A stretch of 64,000 nt of DNA from Scortum barcoo (taxonomy: Eukaryota > Chordata > Actinopteri > Centrarchiformes > Terapontidae), in assembly GCA_023238725.1 (NCBI GenBank), contig CM041534.1:23310303-23374302 (forward strand), written 5' to 3'. Below the pieces are notes generated by a model. That model did no database searches. It was not told where the DNA came from and was given only the letters and a program-made list of their open reading frames with translations. This document shows, one piece after another, positions 34,508-49,400 of this stretch (positions are counted from its first letter, which is position 1; each line of letters opens with the position of its first letter). The translations under genes and the position numbers were made by a program.

Positions 34508-37266
34508 TGTTTTTGTTGTTTTTGTTTTGTTGTAAACAATAAGCTGCACACACACAAACCATAGAGCTGCCCAATCAAGTGGTTTTGTGGTTTGACGAAG
34601 TGATTTTTTTTCCGCCGCTGAAACGGGCTCTTTACTTTTACCTGAAGTCGTTTTGAAGTGAACGGTGACTGTTTCCACCTCTGTGCTGAAATTATCCAGC
34701 AGGATCCAGCAGGTGCATATAAGATCGACTTTTACATTCATAACTGTCCTTCAGGTTCTGACTAATCCCAGACTTAAAGCAGCTATTACATGATTACTGA
34801 ACTTGTTTGACAGACTGAAAGAAATTTAATCTCGCCCTTGACGTCTGAACCGCTGTTCTTTAAAGCAGTCGATCTTAAGAAATCAGTAAATATCCCTTTT
34901 GACCAGATAGCTGATTGAAAACAGCGCTGTGGCCTTGTAGCCCTGATTCATCCTTAGCTCGACTTGAAATTTTTAAATATATGATTCAGCTAATCATCAC
35001 ATTGTAAACAGGAAACCATGACTGAATGGATGAAACACTTGTGGAGCTTTGACATCGACCACAGAACGAGGCAGCTCTATAGATTAGAGGTTGCACTGAA
35101 AAATCGGCGTGGAGTCCAAGTAGATGGCGCTTTGACACCTGGCATTGCCTCACATTGATTACAGAGACGCACAGGGAGTCAGTGTTTGCTTTAACGTCAT
35201 GACTATCTGCTGAAAGTGCCCTTGAGGAGGAGTTTCAAAGTAGAAATCTGCATTTTATTCATTTAGTTCACCCTGGCTGAAAGGAAATTTGGTAACCATC
35301 ATCTGATCACCTTACAGATGAGCAACAGTTGCAGTAAAATCCACTTTTTATGGTTGCCAACTTCTGTCTCCTCACATGTAAACTAACCCATTAAACCTCT
35401 GATTTTTGTTTTGTTTTATGATGTTTGTATGGTTATGGTACTTTCTCCTCGCCAACAAACCACATTGTAGTTTACTGGGACAAGGACAGAAAGCATCAGT
35501 ATACTTCAAACAGGACACTTCACCATCAGATTACAGTGTTGGGTCTAAAATCCCTCTCAATGCTCGGTTGTCGAATGAGAGAGTTGAACCTTGCACAACT
35601 TTTGCTGCAAATACAAGCAAGTGCACATCCTCTGCAGACTAAATCCTGCTGTTTACCTCAGGATGATTGTGACAAAAGATTAAATGATTGCTGCTGTGAT
35701 AACTTAACAGAGTTATAAACACCTTTCTTGGAATATTACAAGCAGCCATGCAGTGTTTTGGGTGTTTAATATGCTAATAAACTTACAGATCTTATGACTC
35801 AAACTTAATTTCCTGACTTGTAATTTATTATCTCAACAATACCTGAAACATCGACCCTCCAATCCAGTCTGCCAATGCAGACTCTGGAAATTTAACTAAC
35901 GCAGGTCTGTTTCAAGGCTCGAGCTTCTCATTTTTTTCATTCACCTCACAACTACTTTTCATAAATAATACTATGCAAACACCATGAATGCCTTTAGACC
36001 GTCTGAAAGTGTGCTGTTAGATCCATTTGAATTCTTAGAGATGGATTGGGATGAAGAAGGAGGCCTTGTGCTCCTCACCCAACTATGGACATTCAGAAGG
36101 TGTACAAATATTTTTGCCTTTAGACATAATTCGACCAAGAAATCCTCCAAATTAATGTCCTCTAGAGTTAAAAACCAGTCAGTCAAAACCCTTTAAAACT
36201 GCTTTCTGCTGTGACATCACTAAAGTTAAGGTTTGGTTTGGTTTAGGCACGGAAAGTTGGTAAATGGTTAAAAGAAACGGCGTCACTGTTGGCAGGAAAT
36301 GAGAGGCAAACAGCACTCTTCCATGTCAAGTCGAACAACCACCAACCTCCTCCTGCTGTGGACTTCAAGCACCCTACAAAGTCCAAAACTACCTTCTTTT
36401 CTCTCGATGGACAAGAGTTATAATACCTGCAGCTGCTACAGGGCTTTGAACGCAACACGACATCCATATCCCAATGAAACGCCTGATGAAACTGTTTTTC
36501 TTGACCGACTTTCTGTACGATCGAGTTTGTTTGAAGCATACTGAGGCCTTCACTCGTGCAGGAGGTTCATGTGTCACTGCGGCATTGATCATCAACACTC
36601 CAGATTTTTAATAATAAACTGCTCGTAGTCGGCCCGTCGCGAGAATCACAGCGGGGCCGTCGCTACCCAACAGTTTTACAATCATGTTAAAGTGCAACAT
36701 CTTCAGTTATCGAACAAAGAAAAAAAAAATCTAATTTGTTTATTCAGCTACTCCTACACCACCGGCAGACACAAAATGGGAGGTTTATCTGAGAAAACTA
36801 TTCATCATCTCAGCAGACTCCAGAAATTTTGCTACATCCTTTGTTGGACTCTCTGCTCTTTCACCACCGACAGTGTAAAGGCTTTGTGCTGTTTCAGGCG
36901 CAGATGATTCATTGGTGAATTATTTCGCTGCGGTAAAAGATTTCATCAAACAGAAAGCTCCTTTTATATCAAACAAGAAACGTCATGAAGCTCAAAACAC
37001 AACACCACGACCCCCGCGATTCATTTTGTCGACTGAATTTTACCATAAAAGAAAAACAAATGAGCAGCCGTGCAACCCCCTACTGTATATGCGAAACATA
37101 AGGTTTTGGATATTTTTTTAAATGAGCCCTGTTGAGAGGAAATATATTCCCAAAGAGGTGTCACAGTTCACTGTGGCAAACACGAGGAAAATCCAGTGGA
37201 GACGAAGAGGAAAATGGAGGCAGGAGTCCTATCCGGTGCAGCCGGGGGAGGGGACGGGTTGGGTCT

Positions 37267-37400
37267 TCAGTCATTTAATGAACCAGGTAATTCATTGGTC
37301 AGCGTGTGCCAGCGCTCAATTTTCTTGTCCTTGTTTTTGAGGCAGTCGAACCAGTGTTTGAGCCTCTCTCCGTTTGCATTGATACCCAGAGATACGCCAC
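37267..37400 (-). CDS. doc2b-like: doc2 last coding exon (stop codon)
   Basis: This 134-nt exon encodes GGVSLGINANGERLKHW, then DCLKNKDKKIERWHTLTN and ELPGSLND, with TGA at 37269-37267. It includes the WHXL motif near the end of C2B. The acceptor is TTTCTCAG. Confidence 0.96.
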
Positions 37401-40400
37401 CTGAGAAAGAAGCGGAGTGTGAGTCATGTGCTGAAACGTGAAGGAGATTTAAACTGTGTCACACCATAAAAGAGTCGGGAGAAAGATGCAGATCATTGTA
37501 GTGTCTTAGCAACGGCACGAAACAGTGGCATGAAAGACAGCTTTTATAAAGAGCTTATAAGTTCAGTAACTAATGGTTAATAAATCATTTACTGATGCTG
37601 CGTTTAGTAAATAATAAAAAATACTGATTATATCAAAACAGCTACTAAATGTGTCTTTTAATTGTCGTACTTTAATATATTTCTGAGATAAAGGATGATT
37701 CAGATGTTAAACGCCCACACTATGATTAATTCAATATATTAGATAGATATACAGTATTTTAAACCACCCGATAGGAAAAACAGCTCCCCCTTGGTCCGCT
37801 ACAACTTTAAAATGTTGTTTACGTAGTAATGCAGAGCAGTAATAATTATCTAATGGTATAATAATACAATAGAGACATTTTGGCTTTTAGTTTTGTACTT
37901 TTTATGTAAATTTTGATGATAATACATTTATTTTTACCTCTAAGGGAATTGTAGTGCTGCTTTTACTTCTTAAAAGGACCTAAATATGTCCTCAATCACT
38001 GCCGTAGACTGTTTTCAACTTAAATAAATGTTTCTCAGATCATCATTTATATATTTTATAGGACAACAGATGCCACTTGCCAAACACAAATCGATGAAAT
38101 GAAGGAATTTAAACAAAGTGGAGGTGTGACTTTATTTTCAGGCTGTGGCCGCTGACAGATGCTTACGACAGAGCTCAACACTACAGAGAAAATCTTAACT
38201 TGAAGTCCACTTTCTCGATTTTAGTGGGACTTTGAATCACATCAACTCTCGAGGTCGTCATGAGCAAGTTGTTTGCTCAGTTATCACAGTTTCTGTGACT
38301 CCAGGAGGACCGTGAGTTTACCTTAACCACTAATTTAAACTCTACTTAATTGCATTATTTCAATACTTTGCACCACATCTTTAGTTATATATTTAATTTT
38401 AGTTGTATAATTTACATCTTAGGTCTATATTTTCTTTCATTACTAAAGTTTAGTATTTATTTAAGTTCTATATCTTGCACATGTGGTCTTTCTTATAAAT
38501 ATTTTTGAGCATCATTTTAGGGAGCCAGAGACTGCTCCCTGTAATTGTTGTGCACATGATAAATAAAAACAGGCAAGGTCAAGGAGGAGCTTCTTTCCCA
38601 GTCTCGTCATTCTCCAAATATGTTCCTTTTTTCATATTTTTAAGGATAAAATCTTTTTGTGTCTTTAAAGTGTAGATCTTTGAAGCAGGTGTGGGTTTCG
38701 ACAGCTAGTTTCCCTGCGAGGCTCGGTGCTTGTTTGTTTCCCAGCCTCCGGCCTTACAGGAGCCGGGCAGATGGCAGACTCAGCTGGACGGACGGCCGTC
38801 GGTGCTGCTGATGCCGACGATTATTAGTCCAAGATATTTAAACCTGCCCCGCACCGCCGACCTGGCACCGTTCACCTGTGCTTACCTATGAAATCGTTGG
38901 ACTTTCCGATGTCGTAGTCCCACACGGTCACCTCCAAGGTCTTCTTGGTGAGGTCTGCATATTTAATGTCGTAACAGAACTCCTGCAGGAAATAGAAACG
39001 CAGAAAAAAAAGAATAAAAGCTCCTTTCTGCAATGTGATCACATGATTAAAATTACACATCGATTCAGATCACTGCCAAGTATAAAAACCTGGAAATGTG
39101 GGTGTGAACATGTTGAATAAGAGTCCATTATGCTTCACCACGTTCACAACAATACACTTCTCTGCACGCTGTTGGTTTTGCATAATCATCATGACAAACC
39201 TGAATGCAATTGACATTTGTTTCATTATTTTCTGGTGAAATTGACTCTCATAATTCTGAGCGCCTCATTGAGTTTTAATTTTTTTATTTTTTTGGTTGGT
39301 GCCTAAAATAAATATGCAGGTCTGTGTCGCCTTTTCCCACTCTCACAGCCAGTCCTGTTAGTTCAGAACACCAACACTGAACAGTCAGTATACTTCAGGA
39401 GTAAATGTAAAATATATGCCGGGGTCCTTTAACAGAATGACAGTGTGATCAATAAACAACACCTCCATTAAATGAAACAGGCGTTTTCTTCTGACATCCA
39501 TTTGCACCTCGTGAAGCGAGAGTGTTTGTCCTGTGTTTCACTCTGTAGTTCAATCAAGGCTGCTGCTCCGCCTTAATGAAATCAATGCCTTGATACGGCG
39601 GAGGACCCCGCTGCTCGTCTCTGACAGAAAGGCCAAGAGGTGATGGAGGAATATGGCTGCAAAAAATGTCAGAGGAAATGTCAAGGTGCTGGCCTGCACG
39701 AGGCCGCTCAAATACGGGCGGGTACTTTCGAGGTGAGCTACCCTGGGCCACGACGAGCTGAGGGCCAAAACATAGCTGGACCCTCAAGGGGCTGTTAGCA
39801 ATACATTTCTGATTTTCAACAGTTTTTAAAACCATTTTGGTCACATTTTAGTGTTCATTTGTGAGACTCAGCTGCAGAAAAGAAGGGCTGATTACTGGTT
39901 TTATTTCCTCAAAGCCATTTTACAGCGCTGAAAACAGAAGCAGGTTAAGGTCCCAATTGTGAACCTGCAATATTTGATTCAGCCACTTGGGGCTCTACAG
40001 AACAGCCTGTAAACACAATACCGACAAGCTAACACTTTATAATGCTGATTTGGTGTTGTCACTTATTTGACATCCTGCAGATGTGGAGTAATGTTAGCAT
40101 CCATGTCTGCAGTATGTAAGCCCAAACTTCACTTTCTTTTTTAGCTCTGTTTTGGTCTCTACCAACTCCGGTGTAAAGGATGTGTCTCCACTATGTTCAC
40201 CAGCATGTTCAAACTTTGTCCATCTGTTGTTTGGTGCTGAGGATGGGGTGCACAGTGGTTTTATTAAAGCTTTTGCTCTGAAAATAGCTGCCTGCTGGAA
40301 TCAGGTCTGATAAGAGTGAACCAAAACAAACCAAAACAAAGAGCTGAAGCTTGGTAAAAAGCTCTGCAGAACTGAGACAATCTACATACTTGATAATAAT

Positions 40401-43400
40401 TGTTTATGAATTTGTCTCAGTGAACAACAGACAAAATTTCATGCAGTAATTCTTCCCATTTTTATACAAAAATTTAGATTGGTGCAGCTTTAAGGCCTCT
40501 AAAAACTTATTTTCTCTACAAGATTACGTATGCATGACTAAAAATAAAAATAAAATCTTGTTTGACAGATAAAAAGCCCACAGTTGTCATCAGGTTTTGG
40601 TTTAAATGTTTGATTGGTGCACAGACTTTTTTTTTTCACTTTTTTCCAAATTAGCCCCGCCCATTTAAAATTAGTGCAAAGAACTAAACACAAATTCAGA
40701 AATCCCTCATGTGAAATAACAAAATTGTAAATTTGGCAGAAAATTGTGTGTTCATGTGGGAACCAGTGTCTCACACTGCCAGTCTTTGGGAAAAAAACAA
40801 TCAATGATTTCCACGCGAGGTTATAAAAAGCATCAGTGCAGCCAAAAGACACCTGAGCTTCATCTTTAGCTTAGGATGACTCCACCGACCGCTTCGCTGC
40901 TGCTCTCTCTCAAAAAGTCATCTAGTGAAGATGAAATAAGAAACGTGCTTCATTTCTGACAGCCGTGCCCTCTCTCAATGGCTTTTGTAGCTCTTGGAGG
41001 TTACGGAGGTTGCTCAGTGCACAAAAATGCTCAACTCAGGTAAAAGAAAAAAAAAATAGGAGAGTGAAGAGGAGGGAGGTTGGAAAAACAAAATGAAACT
41101 GGAGCTGTGAGGTTTTGGCACAGTGGCGGCGGTTTTATACCTCATTGAACTCGGGATTGAGCGTCTTCTTTTTCACAGCAGTCTTGTGCTTTGACTTTTT
41201 GTTCTCGTCTGGCTTCAGGTACCTGTAAGAGTGGAGAGCAGGCAGAGAGGAGATGACTTAACAGTGCTGACAAGGGTGAAAAACTACTGCAAATCCCTGC
41301 AGATTAACTTATTAAATACTTACATTATGCTGATGTATTATTTGAAAAGCCTCATCAACTATGTAAATCCTCATATATAATGTAAAAGCATCATTTTTTT
41401 GTGCAGTTCTGTCCTCTAGAGGGTGCTGTGGTACCACTCTACACCCTGCATTACATTAAACACATTACATTACTGTGTTATCTGACATTAATGGACCCCA
41501 CCTGTGCTTTTATTAAAGACATTTTTTTCCTGGTTGATAATACAAAGATGCAGTTGTGTTTTCTCTGTCAAGATTAATGTCCAACGCGTGGTTATTTTCA
41601 CAAGAAAATTTCATTTTGGTGACTTTTTGATGAGATTACAGAGGTGGAGACACGTCGCCCTCATAACGATAAGACATGATCACAGGAGTTTCTTTCAGAC
41701 ACTAAATCATCAATATAAGGTTTTACCAGTTTGTTCTGGCAGGATTTTATAGTCTATAACCTATTTTATCAGCTCATGTGTTGCTTTAGGGATCATATAG
41801 GTTGACTGTTGAAGCATTTTACGTGCCACAACACTCATTTGCTACACTGATGTAAAACTAATGCAGTTTAATGCAATTCATCCTTTTATCATGTCTAGTT
41901 TTTATTTAAACAGTTTTAAAGAGGTTTTGCTTCCTTTAAGCTCATTTTGGACACTGTTAGAGGCTCACTGCGCTGATGAATTGTGTTGTGTTTCACTGAG
42001 AGGTGTTTAGTCTGCATTGATTTATGTAAATAGGATGGACAAAATGTTAGAAATGTCCATAAAGTTCATTCAGCATCTCTTCCAAACCGTTTAAAGTCAT
42101 GTTGGTTCATGATGGGAGGATTTGTTGCAGTTTTGTTGTATTGAATTGGACTGTGTTCGTTTTGTTTGGGTGAATAAGCTGTCAGCATGCTGTGAAATAT
42201 GCAACCCAAACGAAGCTTGACTTTTATTTCGTGCGTACTGAAGGTGTTGCTGGTGTTCCCAAAAAACATGCAAGCTGGCCGTTACTTATCGGCTTCAGCT
42301 CAGTCCGTGAGTCAGAGGTGAAAACAGATCGTAGTAGTGCTGCTGTTGCTCTGGGAGCAGGCATCGGTGTTTATGAACGTACAGCCAGAGGTGTGTGTGT
42401 GTGTGTATGTGTGTGTGAAGGTTTGCTTCTGGTCTGCCTTTATAAATGATGCAAAAGACAGGTTGTGCCCTGCATGGTGGTGTAGAAAATGTTGTGTATT
42501 ACATCTGCCCATTTGGAAAAGAACACTTTTTTGGGGTCTCATTCTGATTTCAGTCTGTATTTCGATCCAGTAAACGATCACAGTGTCTTCGTCACATCCT
42601 CCTTTTTCCTTTTATGTGTTCACTGGACCCACACACACTTTCTCAAGGTAACGCAGAGACTTAGAGGGAGGGTAAGTGGGTTATTGCTCACAAACGCACC
42701 CCTGGGGGAGCGGTGAGGGTCTGAAATCGTTGTTGATGAGGAGACCGCAGCGGACATAATTGTTGTCATGTAATGGGACTGCTGACCCCCCCAGGCAAGA
42801 GAAGCTGAGAGTAAAATTTAAGGATGCAAACAATGCTATTGCGCAGCAGCTGTGCAGTGAAACCCTTGTTCTTAAGACTACCTTTACCTCTGAGTCTGAT
42901 GAAATGTCATTAACTCAAGAGCCATTAAGGAGGACATTTACTCCGTCATTTACTCGTGACATACCCCACTACCTTGTCCGCTAATGTGCGCCTGCGTTGC
43001 ACATTCATACGCCGCGAGCATTTTAAGAGCATGCCCGACATTATCCACGCAATGGAGCAAACCATTTACAGTTCAAGTGACGGCCGTGATTTGCTGTTTC
43101 AGATAGACTCAGCTGGTGAAAGAGGAGGGGAAATCGCGCAGCCTCCCCGTCTATCTGACAGAATATACATTTCCTTTATTACCTCTCACACAAGCTTGTC
43201 AGTAAATCTGTTATCTGCCTGAATGTCCTTCAAGCTTCAGGGAGATTTTCTCAACCTCAAACTGTTGGAAAATTGTTGCCGGCCCCCTTCTCCTCTGAAA
43301 AGAGTCGGGCTTTTGTTCTCGAGGTGTGCACAGCGGAGTCGGAAATTAATTGCACTTTCATTGCTCGGCTAGATGAAAGACTTGGGAAATGTTCAGGTGT

Positions 43401-46400
43401 GATAAATAGGACTCTCCTTTAAATTGCAGCCCCTGCGGATGGCCTCTTTTGCTGTGTGTCTTTCATGCCGCTGATAATCACAGGCAGTCTGCCTCTTTTC
43501 TGCTAAAGCATCAGCGCTGCCAGCTAATCCATTTCAGCACTTCTGCACCGCGTCGTGCCGCCACTAAAAATAGCGTTAATATGACGAGCGGCCGCTGTTT
43601 TTGTGAACTGTTTGTTGAGAGGAACGGAGGTAATTAATCCACGGGGGGGGGGGGGCTTTATGTGAAGTCGAACCATGTATGTTGTAAATTTTGTTTGCTT
43701 AAATCTACAAATCTTCCTTTCATAGCGCATAACTTCAGATTTTTGGTACTTTGCCAAATACAGTCAAATTTCATATCAATATTCATGAAGCCTGGAGGCC
43801 GATTCGTAATCATGTTGATGACCCCTCGACTTTTTCCTCCAGAGCAAACAAAAGGTCAGATTTTGTTCTTGACCAACACGTCGGCCAACATTTCAAAGAT
43901 CCACGCTTCAAATGTGTGTATTATAGACAAAAATGAATTCATTGTCATATTTTTGAACATTTAATAATAGTAATAGTTAGTAAAGCTGAGGCAATTAGAT
44001 AACTAAGAAAATACATGTGCAATTATTTTGAGTCAGTTTTCCAACAAAAAAGTCAAAAATCCAACAGATTTTCTGCATTTCTTTGTTGTATATGAGAGTA
44101 AACTTAATATATTTGGGTTTTTGGACAAAGTAAAATGTTCTGAGGTCACCTTAGAGTCATTTTTCACTATTTTCTGACATTTTATAGACGATTAACAAAT
44201 TAATCAAGAAATGGACACATAATTGTTAATGGCTGCCTTAATAAAGAGTTTAGTTCATTAAAAAATAGGATCATTTTATAGTAGTTACATACTGAATCTG
44301 TATCTAATCATGTGATTTTGAACGCTCCATAATTCACGCCAACATGTTTTTCTAACTTACAGTTCTTTCTTGTTATTAAGCGTCTCACTGTCATATCCTT
44401 TGATGAAGAATTCATCTTTCTCACAGCTTGGGTCCAATTTTTCCAGCTTAGTCCATCACTTTCATAAATTTAATAATATTACTCGCAGAGCAAAGGTAAT
44501 TTCTGAGATGTGGGAACACAACAACAAGTCGGAGTCACAAACACGATCAGACAGCAAGCTGACAGTTTATCCAGATTGACTAAATCCCTTTTTATTTGGA
44601 GTTAAATCTAAAAATGAGTTCACCCGAAATGTCTGTAATAATCCCTTTATTGCAAAAGGAAAAACTGTGCACACAAACAGGAAGCACAGCAGGACTAATA
44701 AGTTTGGCTAACTTGAAGGTTTGTTCACAACTTTTTGGACTTTCTTTCCCCTTGAAGGACTTTTTTTCCAATCAAGCAATTAACATGATGACTAAATTTT
44801 TGTTATTAAGGAAGATACGATGCACGTCGAAGTAAACTATCCTTCAATGTTTGATGAGGATGAAAACACACAACATGAAATCGTAGATCAGTTTATGCTC
44901 CCTTTCTGTTTGGGTGTATCTGCGAGCATACTGACGTTTTGACGTAGGGGTCGGAGAAGCCGTTGGCGTCCATGGCGGCGAGGTGAGCGCAGCGAATGAT
45001 GCCCACAACCAGGCAGGACTTCTGGGTGTTGTACTTGAGAGAAATCATGATGCGCCCTCGCTCCTCCAGGGACTTGTCTTCCGTCTTGTTGACCTGCGGT
45101 GGTAAAATGACAGGATTTAGAGGAAATGACCAGCTTTTGTCACAAAGTTTATCACACGCAGGCCCAGCATCATTTACTGCTGATGTTTCTCTGGCATCAT
45201 CACCTGTTGGGACATAACCAAAGCTTTAATTTCCAAAATGCTATTAATCCATGCAGACAGGAAAATCATTACCTGGAACTCTTCTTGCTCTGGAAGACAT
45301 GAATTTAATTCACTTCTTAAATCCCAGAGGAGTTTTTTTGTCCTGTATTTGGAGAAAGTAAGTCGATATCATAAAAAAGTCTACGGGAGCTACATCGTTT
45401 GCCGTCTTGACAGTTGTGTGTCCTGAAAATCAGCCTAACACTGATTGGCTGATTGGTGTCATTTCCGTCGTGGAGGGTGAGTTAATGGCCTCATCAAGAT
45501 TAATTTGCCGTGTTCTTCAGAGACAAGATAAACATCTGAACTGACACATGATCTGTGAGCACAGAGCGCCTGTTTTCATTTCCAAACACCTTGGCGGGCC
45601 TCACCGAGGAGCACAAAGTCAACGAGAGACAAACATTTCTTTTTGAATCGGTCTGGATGATTTAATATTAAACACGATGTGGCTTTGTTTAAGCCTCAAA
45701 TTGATTTAAGCATCAGTCTTGTCATTTGACCTCAGTCTGAGTCCAAACATGGCACAAAACTTTCGCCATGTTCTAAACCAAAATAGGAATAAAAATTTGA
45801 TAAAGTCACTTATAAAAATAACATTAACTCTCCTTTTATGTTCATTTGTTAGAGACAACAATAATGTACCTGGATCAAGGCTCACGTTTAATCATTCAAA
45901 AGTTTTTAGAACCCCAAAATTATTTGTTACTCAAAAAATACATTTAGGAAAACAATCTTTTAAATCATTATGATTCATTTAATGTAGATTGGAGAAACCC
46001 TGATATATAAGGTTTTAGTTTTACACAACATTAAAACTTTTTCATGGGGTGATGTTGACAAAAAGAGACAAGATACCTCCTCCTCTGGTGCAAATTTACC
46101 TAAAATTAGGCCTGAATTAAATATATTAAAATATATTATATATATTAAAATAAGATGCACTAACACACCACTTCTCAGGAGAAAATAGGCTGTGTTAGCT
46201 TATTTCCCCACTGAGTATTCAGAAATATGCCATAATGTGCAACTGAGCAGGCCAATAAAGTTTATTCGATTTGAATAAACAATTAATTTGTGCAAATTCA
46301 ATCAGTGTCCCAAAAAGACAGACAGCTGCAACTATTTAGAATGATTTTTTAATGAGAACCAGGCAGAGAAAACAGATTTCTGCACTGCTAAAGGACTCTT

Positions 46401-49400
46401 GTGGCCATGACTGAACACTGAAGTCATTATTTATAAGTGATAATAAATGAGGTTGTATACAATTCCCCCTTTATATATTAGATATTTACACTGTTCTCTT
46501 TAATATTTTTTAGCGTCTGTGCACTTTATCTTTTAACTTTACTTTAAACTGAATAAAGCTTTACGTTAAAAAAATAAATAAAAAAAATACAAATAAAAAA
46601 AGCCTCCTTCTGTGTGATTGATTAATTGATTACTTGCTTGGTTGAAAGTTTGGATGGCTGCTTAATCAGTGATAAAGATCTTTAAACACTCCTACCTCCA
46701 CCCTTGAAATCTAAGCCTATTATCAACCAATCAATCAATCAGTCAATCAATCAACCAATCAGCAGAGTCGGTTCTCTGTAGGCGGTTATGTTCGTGTAGA
46801 CAGTTTTCAGTGCTCCACAGAGAGGAAAATACACACTTGAGTTTATGACTTTTTACAGAAAAGCCAGTCTGGACCCTAAAGAGCTATCTGGACTTTTTTA
46901 TTTTTTTAACGCCATGCCCAATGACTTGGAAATGCAATTTAACAGCAACACCCCTGCATTTGCTGATTGTGTGAATATTCACTGGGCTTTCTCGTACATC
47001 AGCGTTTATTTTAAACCACATACGCGGTATAAGGCCATCCATTATCAGCAGAGCAAATGCATGGCGGCTTAACAACTTCAAGCTTATCGAGGAGCTACTT
47101 GAAAGTGCAGGGACCGGTGGAAATGTGGCATCGGGACTGTGTGACTCTTTCAATTTCTTTTTGTCTTTCAAATTGATATTCATACTTTTTTTCTGTCTCG
47201 TTCAGTCTCTCTCTGGACTTTTTTTTTCTTTATTGGATGGTGACAGTGAAGAGAAAGCGGTGGTATGTGTTGAAACTTAATTATTGTATGAAAGTAGGTT
47301 AAATTACTTTGTGTCTGTTATCTGCGTCCATGCATGTCACGTGTTGCATGTGCAAACCGATGTGTTGCATTCATGGATGCTTTATAAGAAGAGGACCTAA
47401 AAAAATGATGCTTGCACATTTTACCCTGCCTTTTCCTAGCGTTAATTACAAACTGTGTCTAAAGTAATTTCAGGTCGTGGGTAAAGAAAACAACACGGGG
47501 ACAACTCCTTACTCCTCACCTTAACTTTGTCCACTTTACTGTTCACATCGACGGCAGGACAACTGACCGCTCACAGGCAATGTGATAAAACACATATCAC
47601 TCTGCCAATCGCAACCATTAGCCTCAATAAGTCCAACATATTACATAGTTCCCTATCTAACAACAATATGTACACTACAGGCCAAAATTTTGGAAGCAAG
47701 GATCAAATTTGTACAAAAACACAAAAAAAGATCATAGTTTCATTGGTATACACAAAATAAACATGATTATTATTATATAAAGAGTAACTTATCAGAAGAC
47801 ATTTTTACTATAATTATCAGGTATTTGAGTTTTTCTTGCTTAGACTTTGCTTTCTTCAAAGTAACCTCCTCTGGCTTTAACAACAGCATGGCATATACGA
47901 GGACATTCGTTCCACAAGTTTTTTAAGGTACATGCCAGGACCTGCACTCCAAGCTTTCATCAGTAAGAGACTGCTGATTTGTGGGATGCGCTTTTCTGAC
48001 TGATTGATCCAATTCATCCCACACAAGCTCAGTTGGAGAGAGGTCTGGAGACTGAGGGGGCCAAACCATCTTTTGAAGAACACCTTCCTCTTCTTTTTTT
48101 TGTCTAGGTAACATCAATGTATACCTAAAGGATAAACTGAGAGGAAAATGGTGCATATCAATGAAAGCAAAGTCTGATCATGCAGTAAATACATCCCAAA
48201 ATACATAAAACTCATGCTGGTTTTTAAGAAAGGCATTGTGAACAGAAACTTGAAGTTGCTTCCAAACTTTTAGCCTGTAGTGTGTGTGTGTGTGGTTATT
48301 ATTAATTAAAGTATGCAAAACAATAAATCTGAGAGGTACATCTCTAACTATCATACACTCTATGATACTATCATCAACTATCATACACACAGATTATTTG
48401 ATAAACCTTTGCTGAAATTAAATCTACACATAAAGCTGCTTTATTCAATATTTGATTGAAAACTAGTTTCTGCTGTATCTAAGGAGATACAGGAGAAAAA
48501 TCAGTTAATTGCAGGATTTAAGAAATAAAAAAAGGTTTTCTGGCAATTTCTACAACCTTTTTAGCAACTTGTACAACAAATTACAGAATAATTATAATAA
48601 TTCTGCAAAAAAAAAGCATGCTGAGCTTTCTGCTGTTCGTACCCTGTTTGCATAACTTGCCAACACAATGTGAACAACCTGCATGAACAGTCTGCTGTGA
48701 TTTTGCCCACAGAGAGCTGCTGCTTCAGACAATCATGCCCTAATAAAGCACCAGGCAGTCGTCTTCGCTCCAAGATTTGTGGGCTCACACATTCACCACC
48801 AAATACTGTCGCTCTGAAACATTCAGAAACAGCATAAAAAATGATAAAATGAAAGAAAAGCCTGTGCAGACACATTCCTCTGTCTCGGAGACAGTGCTCA
48901 ACAGTCTGTCCAACAGCGTCCACAGCAGGATACTAATAAGGTACCTCTGGGGGGGCCGACTCTCTCCACGTGAATCACAGATGACTTTTACAAGACGTCT
49001 CACCGGACTTGTGGCCTCGGCATCCATTTCATCTGGCACGCCGACACATTTCAGCCGGCCGCCTCGGTTCGCTGTCAGATCCATTTAGTCTCGTCTCTTC
49101 TTCTGCTTTTCATCCACGTTCAGGACATCCCGCCTCTGCCTCCCCTAACAAGATGCACTTTGGGAAGTCCATGACAAACCAGGAGGCTGACAGGAATACA
49201 AGAGTGTCAAGGCAGAAAGCGAGGCAGGAAGCTCAAACTGCAGCCTCCCTGGATGGTATCAAGGCCGGCATACCTGACAAGTGCTGACATCTTTACAGAC
49301 CTCAGTGTCTTCTTTTCTCTTTCACACCCACAGTCTGACCATCCATTTCTCCCGGCCAGCCTTCCTCTCTCTAACAAATGATTTTATAAGCCGCCACATA

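Larger units (their letters stand above)
33001..37266 (-). other. doc2 3' UTR and downstream flank
   Basis: No exon is seen after the doc2 stop codon at 37267. Part of this stretch is probably 3' UTR. It includes a (GA)n run (33133-33161) and clustered AATAAA motifs near 34494-34507. The UTR end cannot be fixed from sequence alone. Confidence 0.5.
41223..44935 (-). other. doc2b-like: doc2 intron
   Basis: This 3,713-nt intron has a (GT)n run (42391-42417), two blocks of complex sequence (42720-43200 and 43290-43640) that may be conserved non-coding elements, a 13-G run, and a MITE copy (43975-44245). No further exon is seen. Confidence 0.8.

Noticed and set aside
39550..39844. Two minus-strand frames of 72 and 96 codons in a doc2 intron
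   Set aside because: Neither resembles part of a C2 domain, and the six doc2 exons already join in frame without them.
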